Origin: Mycobacterium ahvazicum
GTDB lineage: Bacteria > Actinomycetota > Actinomycetes > Mycobacteriales > Mycobacteriaceae
DNA length: 64,000 nucleotides
Direction of reading: 5' to 3'
Assembly (NCBI RefSeq): GCF_900176255.2
Contig: NZ_FXEG02000003.1
Location: 1,635,182 to 1,699,181 of the forward strand
The notes under the pieces are model-generated. The model ran no database searches. It was not told the origin of the DNA and was given only the letters and a program-made list of their open reading frames with translations. Positions within the stretch are counted from its first letter, which is position 1, and each line of letters begins with the position of its first letter. Below, piece by piece: positions 45,110 through 53,604 of the stretch. The position numbers and the translations under genes were made by a program.

Positions 45110-46840
45110 GTGAGCATGCACGGCCATATCATCGTCAGCGGTGACGACGCGCTGGCGACGACGATCGCCGAGGAGCTGGAAAACGCCGGCGCCACCGTGG
45201 TCAAGCTCATCGACGACTCCGTCGCCGACACCAAGGAAGACCTCATCGAGGCCGGGATCGTCCGCGCGGCCGCCGTGGTCTGCGCCGGCGACGACGACGC
45301 GATCAACCTCGAAATCGCTTTACTGGCAAGGAAAGCCAACCCGAATGTGCGCGTGGTCGCCCGGCTGGCCAACGACGTACTGCGCGAAGCGGTCGCCGAC
45401 GACAACGGTCCCGGAGCGATCCTCGATGTCGCCGAGTTGGCGGCGCCGTCGGTGGTCGAGGCTGCTCTGGCGCATACCGTGCACCCGTTCGAAGCGGCCG
45501 GCATCGAGTTTCTCGTCTCGGGCTCGCAGGCACCCTATGACGCGACGTTGCGCGAGATCTACGCCGACCTGGCCCCGGTCGCGGTGATCCACGGCGAGAA
45601 CTCGCCCGCGCCCGGGCTGCTGGAGACCTGTCCTGGCCGCGACCTCAAGGTCCGCGCCGGCGACTGGACAGCGATGATCGGCACCGTCGACGAGCTGACG
45701 GCGCGCGGCATCAAGGCCCCGCGGCCCAACACGACGCGGCGCCGTCAGCGCCGCGTGCGTCTGGCCATCGACGTCGCCCGCGGCCTGCGCAACGACGTCA
45801 ACCCGATGTTCATGCGTGCGGTCGCCGCGGTGCTGACCGTGCTGATCGGCTCGACGGTGTTATTGCGCTATTGCTACCAACCGCAGGCGAAGATGACCTG
45901 GGTCGACGCGTTGTACTTCAGCACCGAGACGATCGCGACGGTCGGCTATGGCGACTTCAGCTTCCTGACGCAGCCCACCTGGCTGCGACTGTTCAGCATC
46001 GGTTTGATGTTCGGCGGCCTGATGACCACCGCGGTCCTGGTGGCATTCATCGCCGACCTGCTGATCTCGCAGCGCTTCGCCCACACCGCCGGCCGCCGGC
46101 GGGCGCGCCACTTGCGCAACCACATCGTCGTCGTCGGACTGGGTTCGTTCGGCAGCCGCGTCGTCGCCGACCTGACCGCCGCCGGATACGAGGTCGCGGT
46201 GATCGAGATCGACGAGAACAACCGCTACCTGTCGACCGCTGCCGAGGTGCCGGTGATCTTCGGGGATGCGACGCTGCGCCAGACGCTGGAGGCGGCCCGG
46301 GTCGACACCGCACGTGCGATCGCGGTGCTGACCCACGACGACATGACCAATATCGAGACCGGGATCGTGCTGCGCGAGATGCTCGGTCCGCGGGTGATCC
46401 CGAGGGTCATCCGGCCCGATGTGCCGATCGTGCTGCGCATTTTCGACCACGCGCTCGGCAGCGCGGTGGCCGAACGGTTCGGTTTTGACACCGTGCGTTC
46501 GACCGTCGCACTGGCCGCTCCGTGGTTCGTCGGCGCCGCGATGGGCCTGCAGGTGCTGGGGACGTTCTCGGTCGGGCAGCGCTACTTCATGGTCGGCGGC
46601 ATGCACGTGGCGGCGGGCAGCGAGCTCGACGGGATGCGGATGTTCGAACTGTCCACGCAGACCCGCGTCATCGCGATCACCCGCGACGACACCCCGGTCC
46701 AGCTGCACCCGCGACGCGACGCCCGGCTGCGCGCCGGCGACACCGTCTACCTCGTCGGCCCCTACCGCGAGCTGGTCGCGACGCTGCAAAAGGGCCAACC
46801 CCCGCAGCCGGAGGTCGGTCGCGAGCGGCTACCGGCCTAG
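45110..46840 (+). CDS. Potassium channel with RCK/TrkA domains on both sides of the pore
   Basis: 576 residues from the GTG at 45110 (an ATG follows two codons later). N-terminal TrkA-N-like domain (HIIVSGDDALATTIAEELENAG, residues 4-190), then two membrane helices around the K+ selectivity filter TVGYGDF (about 277-283), then a second TrkA-N domain with NAD motif VVVGLGSFGSRVVADL (about 338) and a C-terminal TrkA-C-like domain. The double-RCK layout resembles ligand-gated K+ channels of the Kch/Castor type rather than simple KcsA. It ends in a stop that overlaps the LLM gene stop in the palindrome CTAG. Confidence 0.88.
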   Translation: MSMHGHIIVSGDDALATTIAEELENAGATVVKLIDDSVADTKEDLIEAGIVRAAAVVCAGDDDAINLEIALLARKANPNVRVVARLANDVLREAVADDNGPGAILDVAELAAPSVVEAALAHTVHPFEAAGIEFLVSGSQAPYDATLREIYADLAPVAVIHGENSPAPGLLETCPGRDLKVRAGDWTAMIGTVDELTARGIKAPRPNTTRRRQRRVRLAIDVARGLRNDVNPMFMRAVAAVLTVLIGSTVLLRYCYQPQAKMTWVDALYFSTETIATVGYGDFSFLTQPTWLRLFSIGLMFGGLMTTAVLVAFIADLLISQRFAHTAGRRRARHLRNHIVVVGLGSFGSRVVADLTAAGYEVAVIEIDENNRYLSTAAEVPVIFGDATLRQTLEAARVDTARAIAVLTHDDMTNIETGIVLREMLGPRVIPRVIRPDVPIVLRIFDHALGSAVAERFGFDTVRSTVALAAPWFVGAAMGLQVLGTFSVGQRYFMVGGMHVAAGSELDGMRMFELSTQTRVIAITRDDTPVQLHPRRDARLRAGDTVYLVGPYRELVATLQKGQPPQPEVGRERLPA

Positions 46841-47727
46841 AGCCGCGCGGCGACGTCGGCGGCCCGGCGCACCTGGCCGACATCCGAACTGGTCGGAATC
46901 AGCTGAACCTCGTCGGTGCCGATCTCCTCGAATTTGCGCAGGACCGCGAGCAGCTCGTCTTCGTCGCCGGCCCAGCCGGTCATCGGGGCCATTGCGTCCA
47001 CGTACTCCGCCGGGATCCAGTTCATGTAGCGGCGCAGGTGCCGGTGTACCTGGGCGCGCGACTCCTCGGGCGTGCCGAACGCGAACCAGAACGACGTCAC
47101 CAGATGTGGTTTGGGCTTGCCGGCCCGCGCCCACGCTTCCCGTGTGACGTCGAAGAGCTCATTTTGCTTGCCGACGTCCAGGTCCAGGGTGGTGCCGGCC
47201 AGCCCGTCGGCCCAGGCGGCCGCGCTGCGGATGGTCTTCGGTCCGATGCTGCCGACGAACAACGGCGGACCACCGGGCTGGACGGGTGCCGGTCCGACCG
47301 GGAGCACCGACTCAGTGATCTTTTCACCGGCCCATACCCGCTTCATCACCGCGACCCGATCGGCCATGTCGCGCATGGTCTGCGACGCGGGGTCGGCGCC
47401 CACCGCGTGGTAGTCCTCGTGCCTGCCACCCACGCCGATGCCGACGGTCAACCGGCCGCCGGACAGCATGTCGCCGGTCGCCAGGCCCTTGGCCAACATC
47501 ACCGGATCGTGCAGCTGCGGCACGATCACCGTCGTCATCAGGCGCACCCGTTTCGTCCAGGCCGCGAGCGCACCGAGCAGCGTGAGGTTGTCCGGGTTTT
47601 CGAACGCGATGCGTTCACCCCAGCACAGCGACGAGAAGGGGCCCTCGTCGATCGCGCGCGCCCAGGTCTCGAGCACCGCGGCATCCAAATCCGGCTCCAT
47701 CACCGGCATCGTCATTGCTATCCGCAC
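46837..47727 (-). CDS. LLM-class F420-dependent oxidoreductase (complete copy)
   Basis: 296 residues. Luciferase-like TIM barrel: TERGPFSSLCWGERI-like N-terminal strand (here DEGPFSSLCWGERIAFENPD), GDMLSGGRLTVGIGVGGRHEDY, and PLFVGSIGPKTIRSAAAWADG, the phosphate-binding GG/SIG segment. Mycobacterial relatives use coenzyme F420. Substrate unknown. Convergent with the K+ channel gene, sharing CTAG, and divergent from the VOC pair. Confidence 0.88.
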   Translation of the reverse strand: MRIAMTMPVMEPDLDAAVLETWARAIDEGPFSSLCWGERIAFENPDNLTLLGALAAWTKRVRLMTTVIVPQLHDPVMLAKGLATGDMLSGGRLTVGIGVGGRHEDYHAVGADPASQTMRDMADRVAVMKRVWAGEKITESVLPVGPAPVQPGGPPLFVGSIGPKTIRSAAAWADGLAGTTLDLDVGKQNELFDVTREAWARAGKPKPHLVTSFWFAFGTPEESRAQVHRHLRRYMNWIPAEYVDAMAPMTGWAGDEDELLAVLRKFEEIGTDEVQLIPTSSDVGQVRRAADVAARL

Positions 47728-47754
47728 GACGGCGATTCTGGCATGCTCGGGTAA

Positions 47755-48168
47755 GTGCCCTTAGCCAGTACCTCCATCGCACATGTCCGGCTGACCGTCA
47801 CCGATATCGAGCGATCGCGGCAGTTCTACGAGAGCGTGTTCGGCTGGCCGGTGTTGCTGGAACTTCCCGAAAATGCCGACGAGGCAACCCGCAACCAGTT
47901 CTCCTTCTTGTACGGCGGCGTCATCTACGACCTCGGCGGCACGCTGCTCGGGCTGCGGCCGGTCGCCTCGGATCGCTTTCACGAAGACCGGTGCGGTCTT
48001 GACCACATCGCTTTCCGGCTCGCCAGCCTGGACGAATTAGACACCGCGGCAGCACATCTCGACGAACTGGGCGTCGAGCACGAGCCGATCAAGGATATCG
48101 GGCCGTCCTACATTCTGGAATTCCGCGACCCGGACAACATCGCGCTGGAGCTGACCGCGCCCAAATAG
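47755..48168 (+). CDS. VOC family protein, copy 2
   Basis: Identical to 515-928; see there. 137 residues, GTG start, divergent from the complete LLM oxidoreductase gene with 27 bases between, which suggests a shared promoter region for a small redox unit. Confidence 0.85.
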   Translation: MPLASTSIAHVRLTVTDIERSRQFYESVFGWPVLLELPENADEATRNQFSFLYGGVIYDLGGTLLGLRPVASDRFHEDRCGLDHIAFRLASLDELDTAAAHLDELGVEHEPIKDIGPSYILEFRDPDNIALELTAPK

Positions 48169-48187
48169 GTGAATACTGGAAAGAACT

Positions 48188-48577
48188 ATGTCCATCAGTT
48201 TCAACCACACCATCGTCGCCGCCCGCGACAAACACGAATCCGCGGAATTCCTCGCCGAGCTCTTCGACCTGCCCGCCCCGAAGCCATTCGGCCACTTCAT
48301 GGTCGTCGCACTCGAGCACGGGGTGAGCCTCGATTACGCCGACGCCCCCGAGGGGGATGAGATCCGGCGCCAGCACTACGCGTTCCTGGTGTCCGAGCCG
48401 GAGTTCGACACGATCTACGGCAAGATCCAATCGCGCGGCCTGCAGCATTGGGCCGATCCACGGCAAAGCCGACCCGGCGAGATCAACCACAGCGACGGCG
48501 GCCGCGGGGTCTACTTCCTGGATCCCGCCGGGCACGCTATGGAGATCTTGACTCGGCCCTATGGGTCAGGCAGCTGA
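48188..48577 (+). CDS. VOC family protein, second of a pair, copy 2
   Basis: Identical to 948-1337; see there. 129 residues, convergent with the Rrf2 regulator. Confidence 0.85.
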   Translation: MSISFNHTIVAARDKHESAEFLAELFDLPAPKPFGHFMVVALEHGVSLDYADAPEGDEIRRQHYAFLVSEPEFDTIYGKIQSRGLQHWADPRQSRPGEINHSDGGRGVYFLDPAGHAMEILTRPYGSGS

Positions 48578-48587
48578 GCCAACCGGG

Positions 48588-49070
48588 CTAGTCGGCGCGC
48601 GGAGCGCCATGCCGCAGGCTTTCCTGGCCGCGATAGTCGTCGGCGAGCTTGGCCACGTGTTTGGGCAGGGCGCCCGACGCCACATCAGCCAGCGTTGTCT
48701 CCTCCAAGACCGAGCGCATGCTGGCGCGCAGCGCACGCCACACGTCGGCCAGGGGTGCCGTCGGCCCCGAGTACGGCAGGTCACCGAGGCCGATGTCGCG
48801 GACACTGGCCAGCGGCCCGTCGATGCAGCGCAGCACGTCGGCAATGCTGATCTCGCTACCCGGACGGGCCAGCTCGTAGCCCCCGTCGCGGCCGCGGTGA
48901 CTGCGCACCAACCGATCGGTACGCAGGTTGGTCAGGATGTCGACCAGAAACTGCGGTGGTATGCCCTGCGCTTGCGCCAAATCGTCGGTCTTGACCAGCG
49001 TGCCGCTGTCCGCGGTGGCGAGCTGAATCATCGCCCGCACCGCGTACTCCGCTTTTGCCGACATGCGCAC
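48588..49070 (-). CDS. Rrf2-family regulator, copy 2
   Basis: Identical to 1348-1830; see there. 160 residues, one Cys only, downstream of cysNC. Confidence 0.88.
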   Translation of the reverse strand: MRMSAKAEYAVRAMIQLATADSGTLVKTDDLAQAQGIPPQFLVDILTNLRTDRLVRSHRGRDGGYELARPGSEISIADVLRCIDGPLASVRDIGLGDLPYSGPTAPLADVWRALRASMRSVLEETTLADVASGALPKHVAKLADDYRGQESLRHGAPRAD

Positions 49071-49125
49071 GTTGAGGATTGTGCCACCATCGGCCCGTTG
49101 CGCTGCGGATGCTTGGGTCTGCGGG

Positions 49126-50979
49126 CTAGGCGCGCAACTCCAGCATGTCGATGACGCGCTGGGCCATTTCCTCGAGCGAACAGTCCGGGATCAACCGCAG
49201 ATCCGGATTCTTGGGCCGCTGATACGGACTGTCGATGCCGGTGAAATGCGTGATTTCGCCCGCGCGGGCTTTGGCATACAGCCCCTTGGGATCACGCGCT
49301 TCACACTCCGAGAGCGGGGTATCGCAGAACACTTCGAAGAACTCAAATCCGGCGTCGTCGTGCACTTTACGAGCCATCTCGCGGTGCTCGGCCAGCGGAC
49401 TGATCGCGGGCACCAGCACCGTCTGGCCGGAATCGGCGAGCAGCGTCGCGACATGAGCCAGCCTGCGCAGGTTCTCCGCGCGGTCGGCCATCGAAAAGCC
49501 CAGGTCGGCGTTCAGGCCGTGGCGCAGGTTGTCGCCGTCGAGAACATAAGCGGGAGTGCCCTTTTCGAGCAGCTTCTGCTCGACGAGCATCGCCACCGAC
49601 GATTTACCCGCACCCGACAGGCCGGTGAGCCATACCGTCCGGCCGCGAGCCGCCCGGTCATCGGCGGTGACCAGCGACTTGTGCCGCACGGTGTTCGGGC
49701 TGGCCTTCTGCGCCGCGACGTCGCGCAGCACCATGCCCGCCGCCACCGTGCCGTTGGTGTTCGGATCGATCAGGATGAACGAGCCGGTGCTCGCGTTGCG
49801 GGTGTATTCGTCGAGCAGCAGCGGCACCTGCGTGCGCAGCGTTATGCGACCAAGTTCGTTGAGCTTCAACGCCGTAGCACTCTTGTCCCGATGCAGGGTG
49901 TTGACATCGAGGCGGTAGTCCAGCGCGGTGACCCGCGCGCGGGTGGTTCGGGTGGTGTGCTTGATGACGTAGTCGCGGCCCGGCTCGAGTGACGCGCCGT
50001 CGGCCATCCAGCACACGGTCGCGTCGAATTCCTGCGTGACCCTGGGCTGGTTGTTGGTGCGGGCGATCATGTCGCCGCGCGAAATGTCGATGTCGTCGGC
50101 CAGGCTCACCGAGACGGCCATTGGCGGAAATGCCTCTCCCACAGAGCCGTTCGGGCCTTCGATCTCGGTGATCCGGGTGGTCTTGCCGATCGGCAGCACC
50201 ACCACCTCGTCACCGGGACGCATCACGCCGCTGGCCACCGTTCCGGCATAGCTGCGGTGGTCGCGATGCTCGTGGGTCTGCGGCCGGATCACGTACTGGA
50301 CCGGGAAGCGCACGTCGACCAGATTGCGGTCGCCGGCGACATAGACCTCCTCCAGATGCGAGAGCAGCGCGGGACCCTCATACCAGGGCGTCTTGTCCGA
50401 TTTGGTCACCACGTTGTCGCCGTGCAGCGCCGACATCGGGATGGTGGCCACGTCCTGCACGTCCAAACGTGCGGCGAAGGCGTGGAATTCGTCCTTGATC
50501 GCTTCGAATTTCTCTCTGTCCCAGTCGATCAGGTCCATCTTGTTGACGGCCAGCACAATGTGCTGGATGCCCAGCAGCGAGGCCAAAAAGGCGTGCCGCC
50601 GGGACTGCTCGAGCAGGCCTTGGCGGGCGTCGACGAGCACAATCACCAGTGCGGCGGTCGACGCACCGGTGACCATGTTGCGGGTGTACTGGATGTGCCC
50701 CGGAGTGTCGGCGATGATGAATTTGCGCCTGGGGGTCGCGAAGTAGCGGTAGGCGACGTCGATCGTGATGCCCTGTTCCCGCTCGGCCCGCAGGCCGTCG
50801 GTGACCAGCGCCAGATCGGTGTAGTCGTGGCCGCGCTCTTTCGAGGTCTTTTCGACCGCGGCCCACTGGTCTTCCATCACGGCCTTGGAGTCGTACAGCA
50901 GCCGCCCGATCAGGGTGGACTTGCCGTCGTCGACCGAGCCGGCCGTTGCGATGCGGAGCAGTGTCGTCGGTGCAGCCAT
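49126..50979 (-). CDS. cysNC: Bifunctional sulfate adenylyltransferase GTPase subunit / APS kinase, copy 2
   Basis: Identical to 1886-3739; see there. Complete, 617 residues, with both the GTPase and the kinase P-loops. Its partner CysD upstream is broken in this copy too. Confidence 0.95.
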   Translation of the reverse strand: MAAPTTLLRIATAGSVDDGKSTLIGRLLYDSKAVMEDQWAAVEKTSKERGHDYTDLALVTDGLRAEREQGITIDVAYRYFATPRRKFIIADTPGHIQYTRNMVTGASTAALVIVLVDARQGLLEQSRRHAFLASLLGIQHIVLAVNKMDLIDWDREKFEAIKDEFHAFAARLDVQDVATIPMSALHGDNVVTKSDKTPWYEGPALLSHLEEVYVAGDRNLVDVRFPVQYVIRPQTHEHRDHRSYAGTVASGVMRPGDEVVVLPIGKTTRITEIEGPNGSVGEAFPPMAVSVSLADDIDISRGDMIARTNNQPRVTQEFDATVCWMADGASLEPGRDYVIKHTTRTTRARVTALDYRLDVNTLHRDKSATALKLNELGRITLRTQVPLLLDEYTRNASTGSFILIDPNTNGTVAAGMVLRDVAAQKASPNTVRHKSLVTADDRAARGRTVWLTGLSGAGKSSVAMLVEQKLLEKGTPAYVLDGDNLRHGLNADLGFSMADRAENLRRLAHVATLLADSGQTVLVPAISPLAEHREMARKVHDDAGFEFFEVFCDTPLSECEARDPKGLYAKARAGEITHFTGIDSPYQRPKNPDLRLIPDCSLEEMAQRVIDMLELRA

Positions 50980-51718
50980 CAGAAGTATCCCTGCCGTTTC
51001 CGGTCTTCCATTCCAGCCTCGGAGATGCGGTCGTCCGCCCTGGTGGCGCCGCGCTCGGTCAGTCGGGACACCGCCGTTTCGGCGATGACCTCCGAGACCG
51101 TGGCGGCCTCCGATTCGACGCACCCGGTGCAGGTGACATCGCCGACCGTGCGGAACCGCACCGTCTTCTCCATCACCGGCTCGTCGGCGCGCGGTTGCAT
51201 GTGGCGGTGCACGGCCAGCAGCATCCCGTCGCGCTCGAACACCTTGCGCCGGTGGGCGTAATAGATGGACGGCAGCTTCACCTTCTCGGCGCCGATATAG
51301 GACCAGATGTCGAACTCGGTCCAGTTCGACAGGGGGAAGACGCGGATGTGCTCGCCCTTGTGGTGCCGGCCGTTGTAGAGGTTCCACAGCTCGGGACGCT
51401 GGGCCTTGGGGTCCCACTGGCCGAATTCGTCGCGGAAGCTGAACACCCGCTCCTTGGCGCGGGCCTTCTCCTCGTCGCGCCGGGCGCCGCCGAACGCGGC
51501 GTCGAACTTGTTCTCGCGGATGGCACGCAGCAGCGTCACGGTCTGAATCGGGTTGCGCGACGGGATGGTCTCGACGACCCGGCCGGCGTCGATGTCTTCC
51601 TGCACCGATGCCACTACCAGGCGCACCCCGAACTCGTCGACGAGTTCGTCGCGGGTCGAGATCACTTCGTCGAAGTTGTGGCCGGTGTCGACATGCATGA
51701 CCGGAAACGGCAGCCGCC
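50979..51718 (-). pseudogene. cysD: Sulfate adenylyltransferase small subunit, 5' end lost at transposon junction, copy 2
   Basis: Identical to 3739-4478. The frame opens inside the Gly codon before RLPFPVMHVDTG, where the 127-bp transposon end starts. The N-terminal PP-loop part is not found in the window; if the transposon is inserted here it should lie beyond the other end. Without it sulfate cannot be activated by this enzyme. Confidence 0.9.
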
Positions 51719-51845
51719 TTATCTGTAACGGGTTGTGGGGTGTGTAGGACTGTCACCCACGTGGGTTTTAGATGGGGTTTTCTCGTAGGGGACACTGTTA
51801 TCTGTAACGGTGTCACCGACGTTGGCTCGCGGTGGGTGTTGCTGT
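51719..51845. repeat. 127-bp transposon end sequence, copy 2
   Basis: Identical to 4479-4605 and inverted relative to 63874-64000. It is followed by one C and then by a second TTATCTGTAACGGG at 51847, which looks like the transposon's own left terminus. So the transposon appears to be preceded by an inverted fragment of its right end, an arrangement more easily explained by a scaffold join than by transposition. Confidence 0.9.
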
Positions 51846-51860
51846 CTTATCTGTAACGGG

Positions 51861-52195
51861 AACTGTGAAACCGTTCGCTGCCGCTGGTAGGCACGTAAGT
51901 TACATGTGTACTACCGACCGGGTAGGTCTGCTAATCCGTACGCATGTGTAGGACGTGTGTCAGGGGTCTGACTTGGATCCCCGCGTGACAGATCTGTTGT
52001 CCAATGGGCGGTCGACAGAAGTCAGGCGCCACTGAAGTGAACGCTCCTGCGTAGCGCTCATGGCGACCGCCCATGATCTCCAGATCGATCCGGGGCATCG
52101 TCGATCGGTATTGGTGAGCTAGTGGTTCAGTGAAGATTCGATGAAGAACGCGGCGTTTCGATTCATCGCCTGGGTGGCATCGGCATGATCGAGTC
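51861..52195. other. Left subterminal region of transposon, no gene
   Basis: About 335 bases with no convincing gene. It holds the subterminal TGTGTAGGAC element and a near-palindrome TACCGACCGGGTA (about 51913), perhaps recombinase or regulator sites. It also contains the promoter for the repeat protein at 52196. Confidence 0.5.
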
Positions 52196-52699
52196 ATGAC
52201 CGAAACGCCCGAATCCCGGACTGAACCGACCGCGGTGGCCACCGAGCAGGGGCGCGGGGAGCTGTCGCCTGGATCGGACCGTCCCAACAGGCTCACCCAG
52301 AGCGCGGCATGGGTGGGCATCGTTGCTGGTGTCGTGTTCATCGTCGCGGTGATCTTCTTCTCCGGGTTCTTCGTCGGAAAGCAGTACGGCGGCGGTTACC
52401 GCGACGGGCGCGGAATGTCTTACCCCGGCGGGATGATGGGGCCCGGCGGGATGATGGGGCCCGGCGGGATGATGGGGCCCGGCGGGATGATGGGCCCCGG
52501 AGGACCCGGCGGGATGATGGGCCCCGGAGGACCCGGCGGGATGATGGGCCCCGGAGGACCCGGCGGGATGATGGGCCCTGGATCGTGGGGACCGGGCGGG
52601 ATGATGGGGCCTGGATCGTGGGGACCCGGGATGATGGGCCCCGGTCAGCAGCCATCGCCGACCACAACTCCGGCCGTCCCAACCACGCCTCAGCGGTAG
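52196..52699 (+). CDS. Membrane protein with Gly-Met-Met-Gly-Pro repeat tail
   Basis: 167 residues. Residues 1-37 are cytoplasmic and acidic/polar, residues about 38-62 are a membrane helix (AAWVGIVAGVVFIVAVIFFSGFF), and from about 76 the chain is a low-complexity outer tail: four units PGGMMG, three units GPGGPGGMM, then GSWGPGGMM variants, ending in a Pro/Thr tail. About 18 Met in 75 residues. Met-rich repeats in exported proteins commonly bind Cu(I) or Ag(I); here the function is inferred. The DNA repeats are 18 and 27 bp units and could change copy number. Not homologous to a family I can name. Confidence 0.8.
   Translation: MTETPESRTEPTAVATEQGRGELSPGSDRPNRLTQSAAWVGIVAGVVFIVAVIFFSGFFVGKQYGGGYRDGRGMSYPGGMMGPGGMMGPGGMMGPGGMMGPGGPGGMMGPGGPGGMMGPGGPGGMMGPGSWGPGGMMGPGSWGPGMMGPGQQPSPTTTPAVPTTPQR
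52424..52650. repeat. In-frame minisatellite coding GGMMGP repeats
   Basis: Units of 18 bp (about CCCGGCGGGATGATGGGG) repeat four times, then 27-bp units repeat three times, then two longer units. All keep the reading frame, so length changes would only lengthen or shorten the Met-rich tail. Confidence 0.85.
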
Positions 52700-52772
52700 C
52701 CCTTTCACCCCGCGGGTTGGGCTGCACCAAGCCCCTACCGCTGTGCTGCGACAGGGTGGTGGAGCCACCTCG

Positions 52773-53141
52773 TTAGGGCATCGGCGGCGTGCTTCTTGCT
52801 ATGCGCGTCCGAAGAGTGGTTCGCCGTCGTTGCCAGAGTAGGAAGATGAACCGGTCCAGGTCGGCGCGCAGTTCATCGGCGGTGCAGCCGGGATGACCGA
52901 CGTAGTGGGTCAGTGATGCGTCGAGGCGCCCGGTGTCGGAGGCGAGCCAGTCGTTGACGAACTGCAGCAGCTCGGTCAATTCGACGGCATCGGCGATATC
53001 CAAGCGGCATAAACACGCCTCCGGATCGGGGTTGCCGTCGACGACAATCGGATTAGCCGGCCTGACGAGTGCAGGTCGGCCTTTGATTGCGGGTGTTCTC
53101 CAACAGCGTGGCCGGTGGCCTACCGCCCCAGCAGCACGCAC
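52773..53141 (-). CDS. Small hypothetical protein in metal cargo
   Basis: 122 residues from a GTG; the start is uncertain because the first 30 residues look non-conserved. The core reads RLDIADAVELTELLQFVNDWL, then LDASLTHYVGHPGC and TADELRADLDRFIFLLW, a mixed helical pattern with one Cys and three or four His that may bind metal. It lies downstream of the DUF302 gene on the same strand, so it may be the last gene of the cmtR-ATPase-DUF302 operon. I do not recognise the family. Confidence 0.6.
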   Translation of the reverse strand: MRAAGAVGHRPRCWRTPAIKGRPALVRPANPIVVDGNPDPEACLCRLDIADAVELTELLQFVNDWLASDTGRLDASLTHYVGHPGCTADELRADLDRFIFLLWQRRRTTLRTRIARSTPPMP

Positions 53142-53179
53142 TTGTCATCGTTCGCGCGGCGAACGCGGCCGGGGGAGGG

Positions 53180-53587
53180 TTAGGTGTGGTCGAGTGCGTC
53201 GATGACGGCTTGCAGTTTGGTGGTGACCTGTTCGGCGACCTGTGCTACTCCGGGTGCGTCGCTGAGGTCGGCCATCAGCGCGGGATTGATGGCATCGACG
53301 ATGACGGTGTCGTTGCCGTGGGTGGTGTCGGCGCGCACGACGACGTTGCAGGGCAGCAGCAGCCCGATCTCGGGGTCGCTGAGCACGGCTTGATGCGCCA
53401 GGGGCGGGTTGCAGGCTCCCAGGATCAGATAGTCGGCCATGTCGACGTCGAGTTTGGCCTTCATGGTGGCTTTCACGTCGATCTCGGTGAGCACCCCGAA
53501 CCCGTGGTCGGCCAGGGCTTTTCGGGTTCGCGTGACCGCGTCGTCGAAGGAGGTGTGCAGTGTGGTTGATAGTGCCAGTTTGGTCAT
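53180..53587 (-). CDS. DUF302 domain protein
   Basis: 135 residues, one DUF302 domain: FDDAVTRTRKALADHGFGVLTEIDVKATM (in parts: DDAVTRTRKALADHGFG, VLTEIDVKATM), ILGACNPPLAHQAVLSDPEIG and LLLPCNVVVR. The Cys residues in GACNPP and LPCNV are family-conserved. Such proteins often sit beside metal exporters and arsenic or copper genes; function unknown. It follows the P1B ATPase gene by 17 bases. Confidence 0.88.
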   Translation of the reverse strand: MTKLALSTTLHTSFDDAVTRTRKALADHGFGVLTEIDVKATMKAKLDVDMADYLILGACNPPLAHQAVLSDPEIGLLLPCNVVVRADTTHGNDTVIVDAINPALMADLSDAPGVAQVAEQVTTKLQAVIDALDHT

Positions 53588-53604
53588 CGTTGTCTCTTTC
53601 CTGC

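Larger units (their letters stand above)
47241..51845. repeat. Long direct repeat, copy 2 (identical to 1-4605)
   Basis: Second occurrence of the opening 4605 bases, in its natural context: on the left it continues into the complete LLM gene and the K+ channel. On the right it ends in the 127-bp transposon end. Confidence 0.95.

Noticed and set aside
52424..52650. CRISPR-like repeat array
   Set aside because: Repeats are directly adjacent with no unique spacers, in frame, and encode Gly/Met/Pro.
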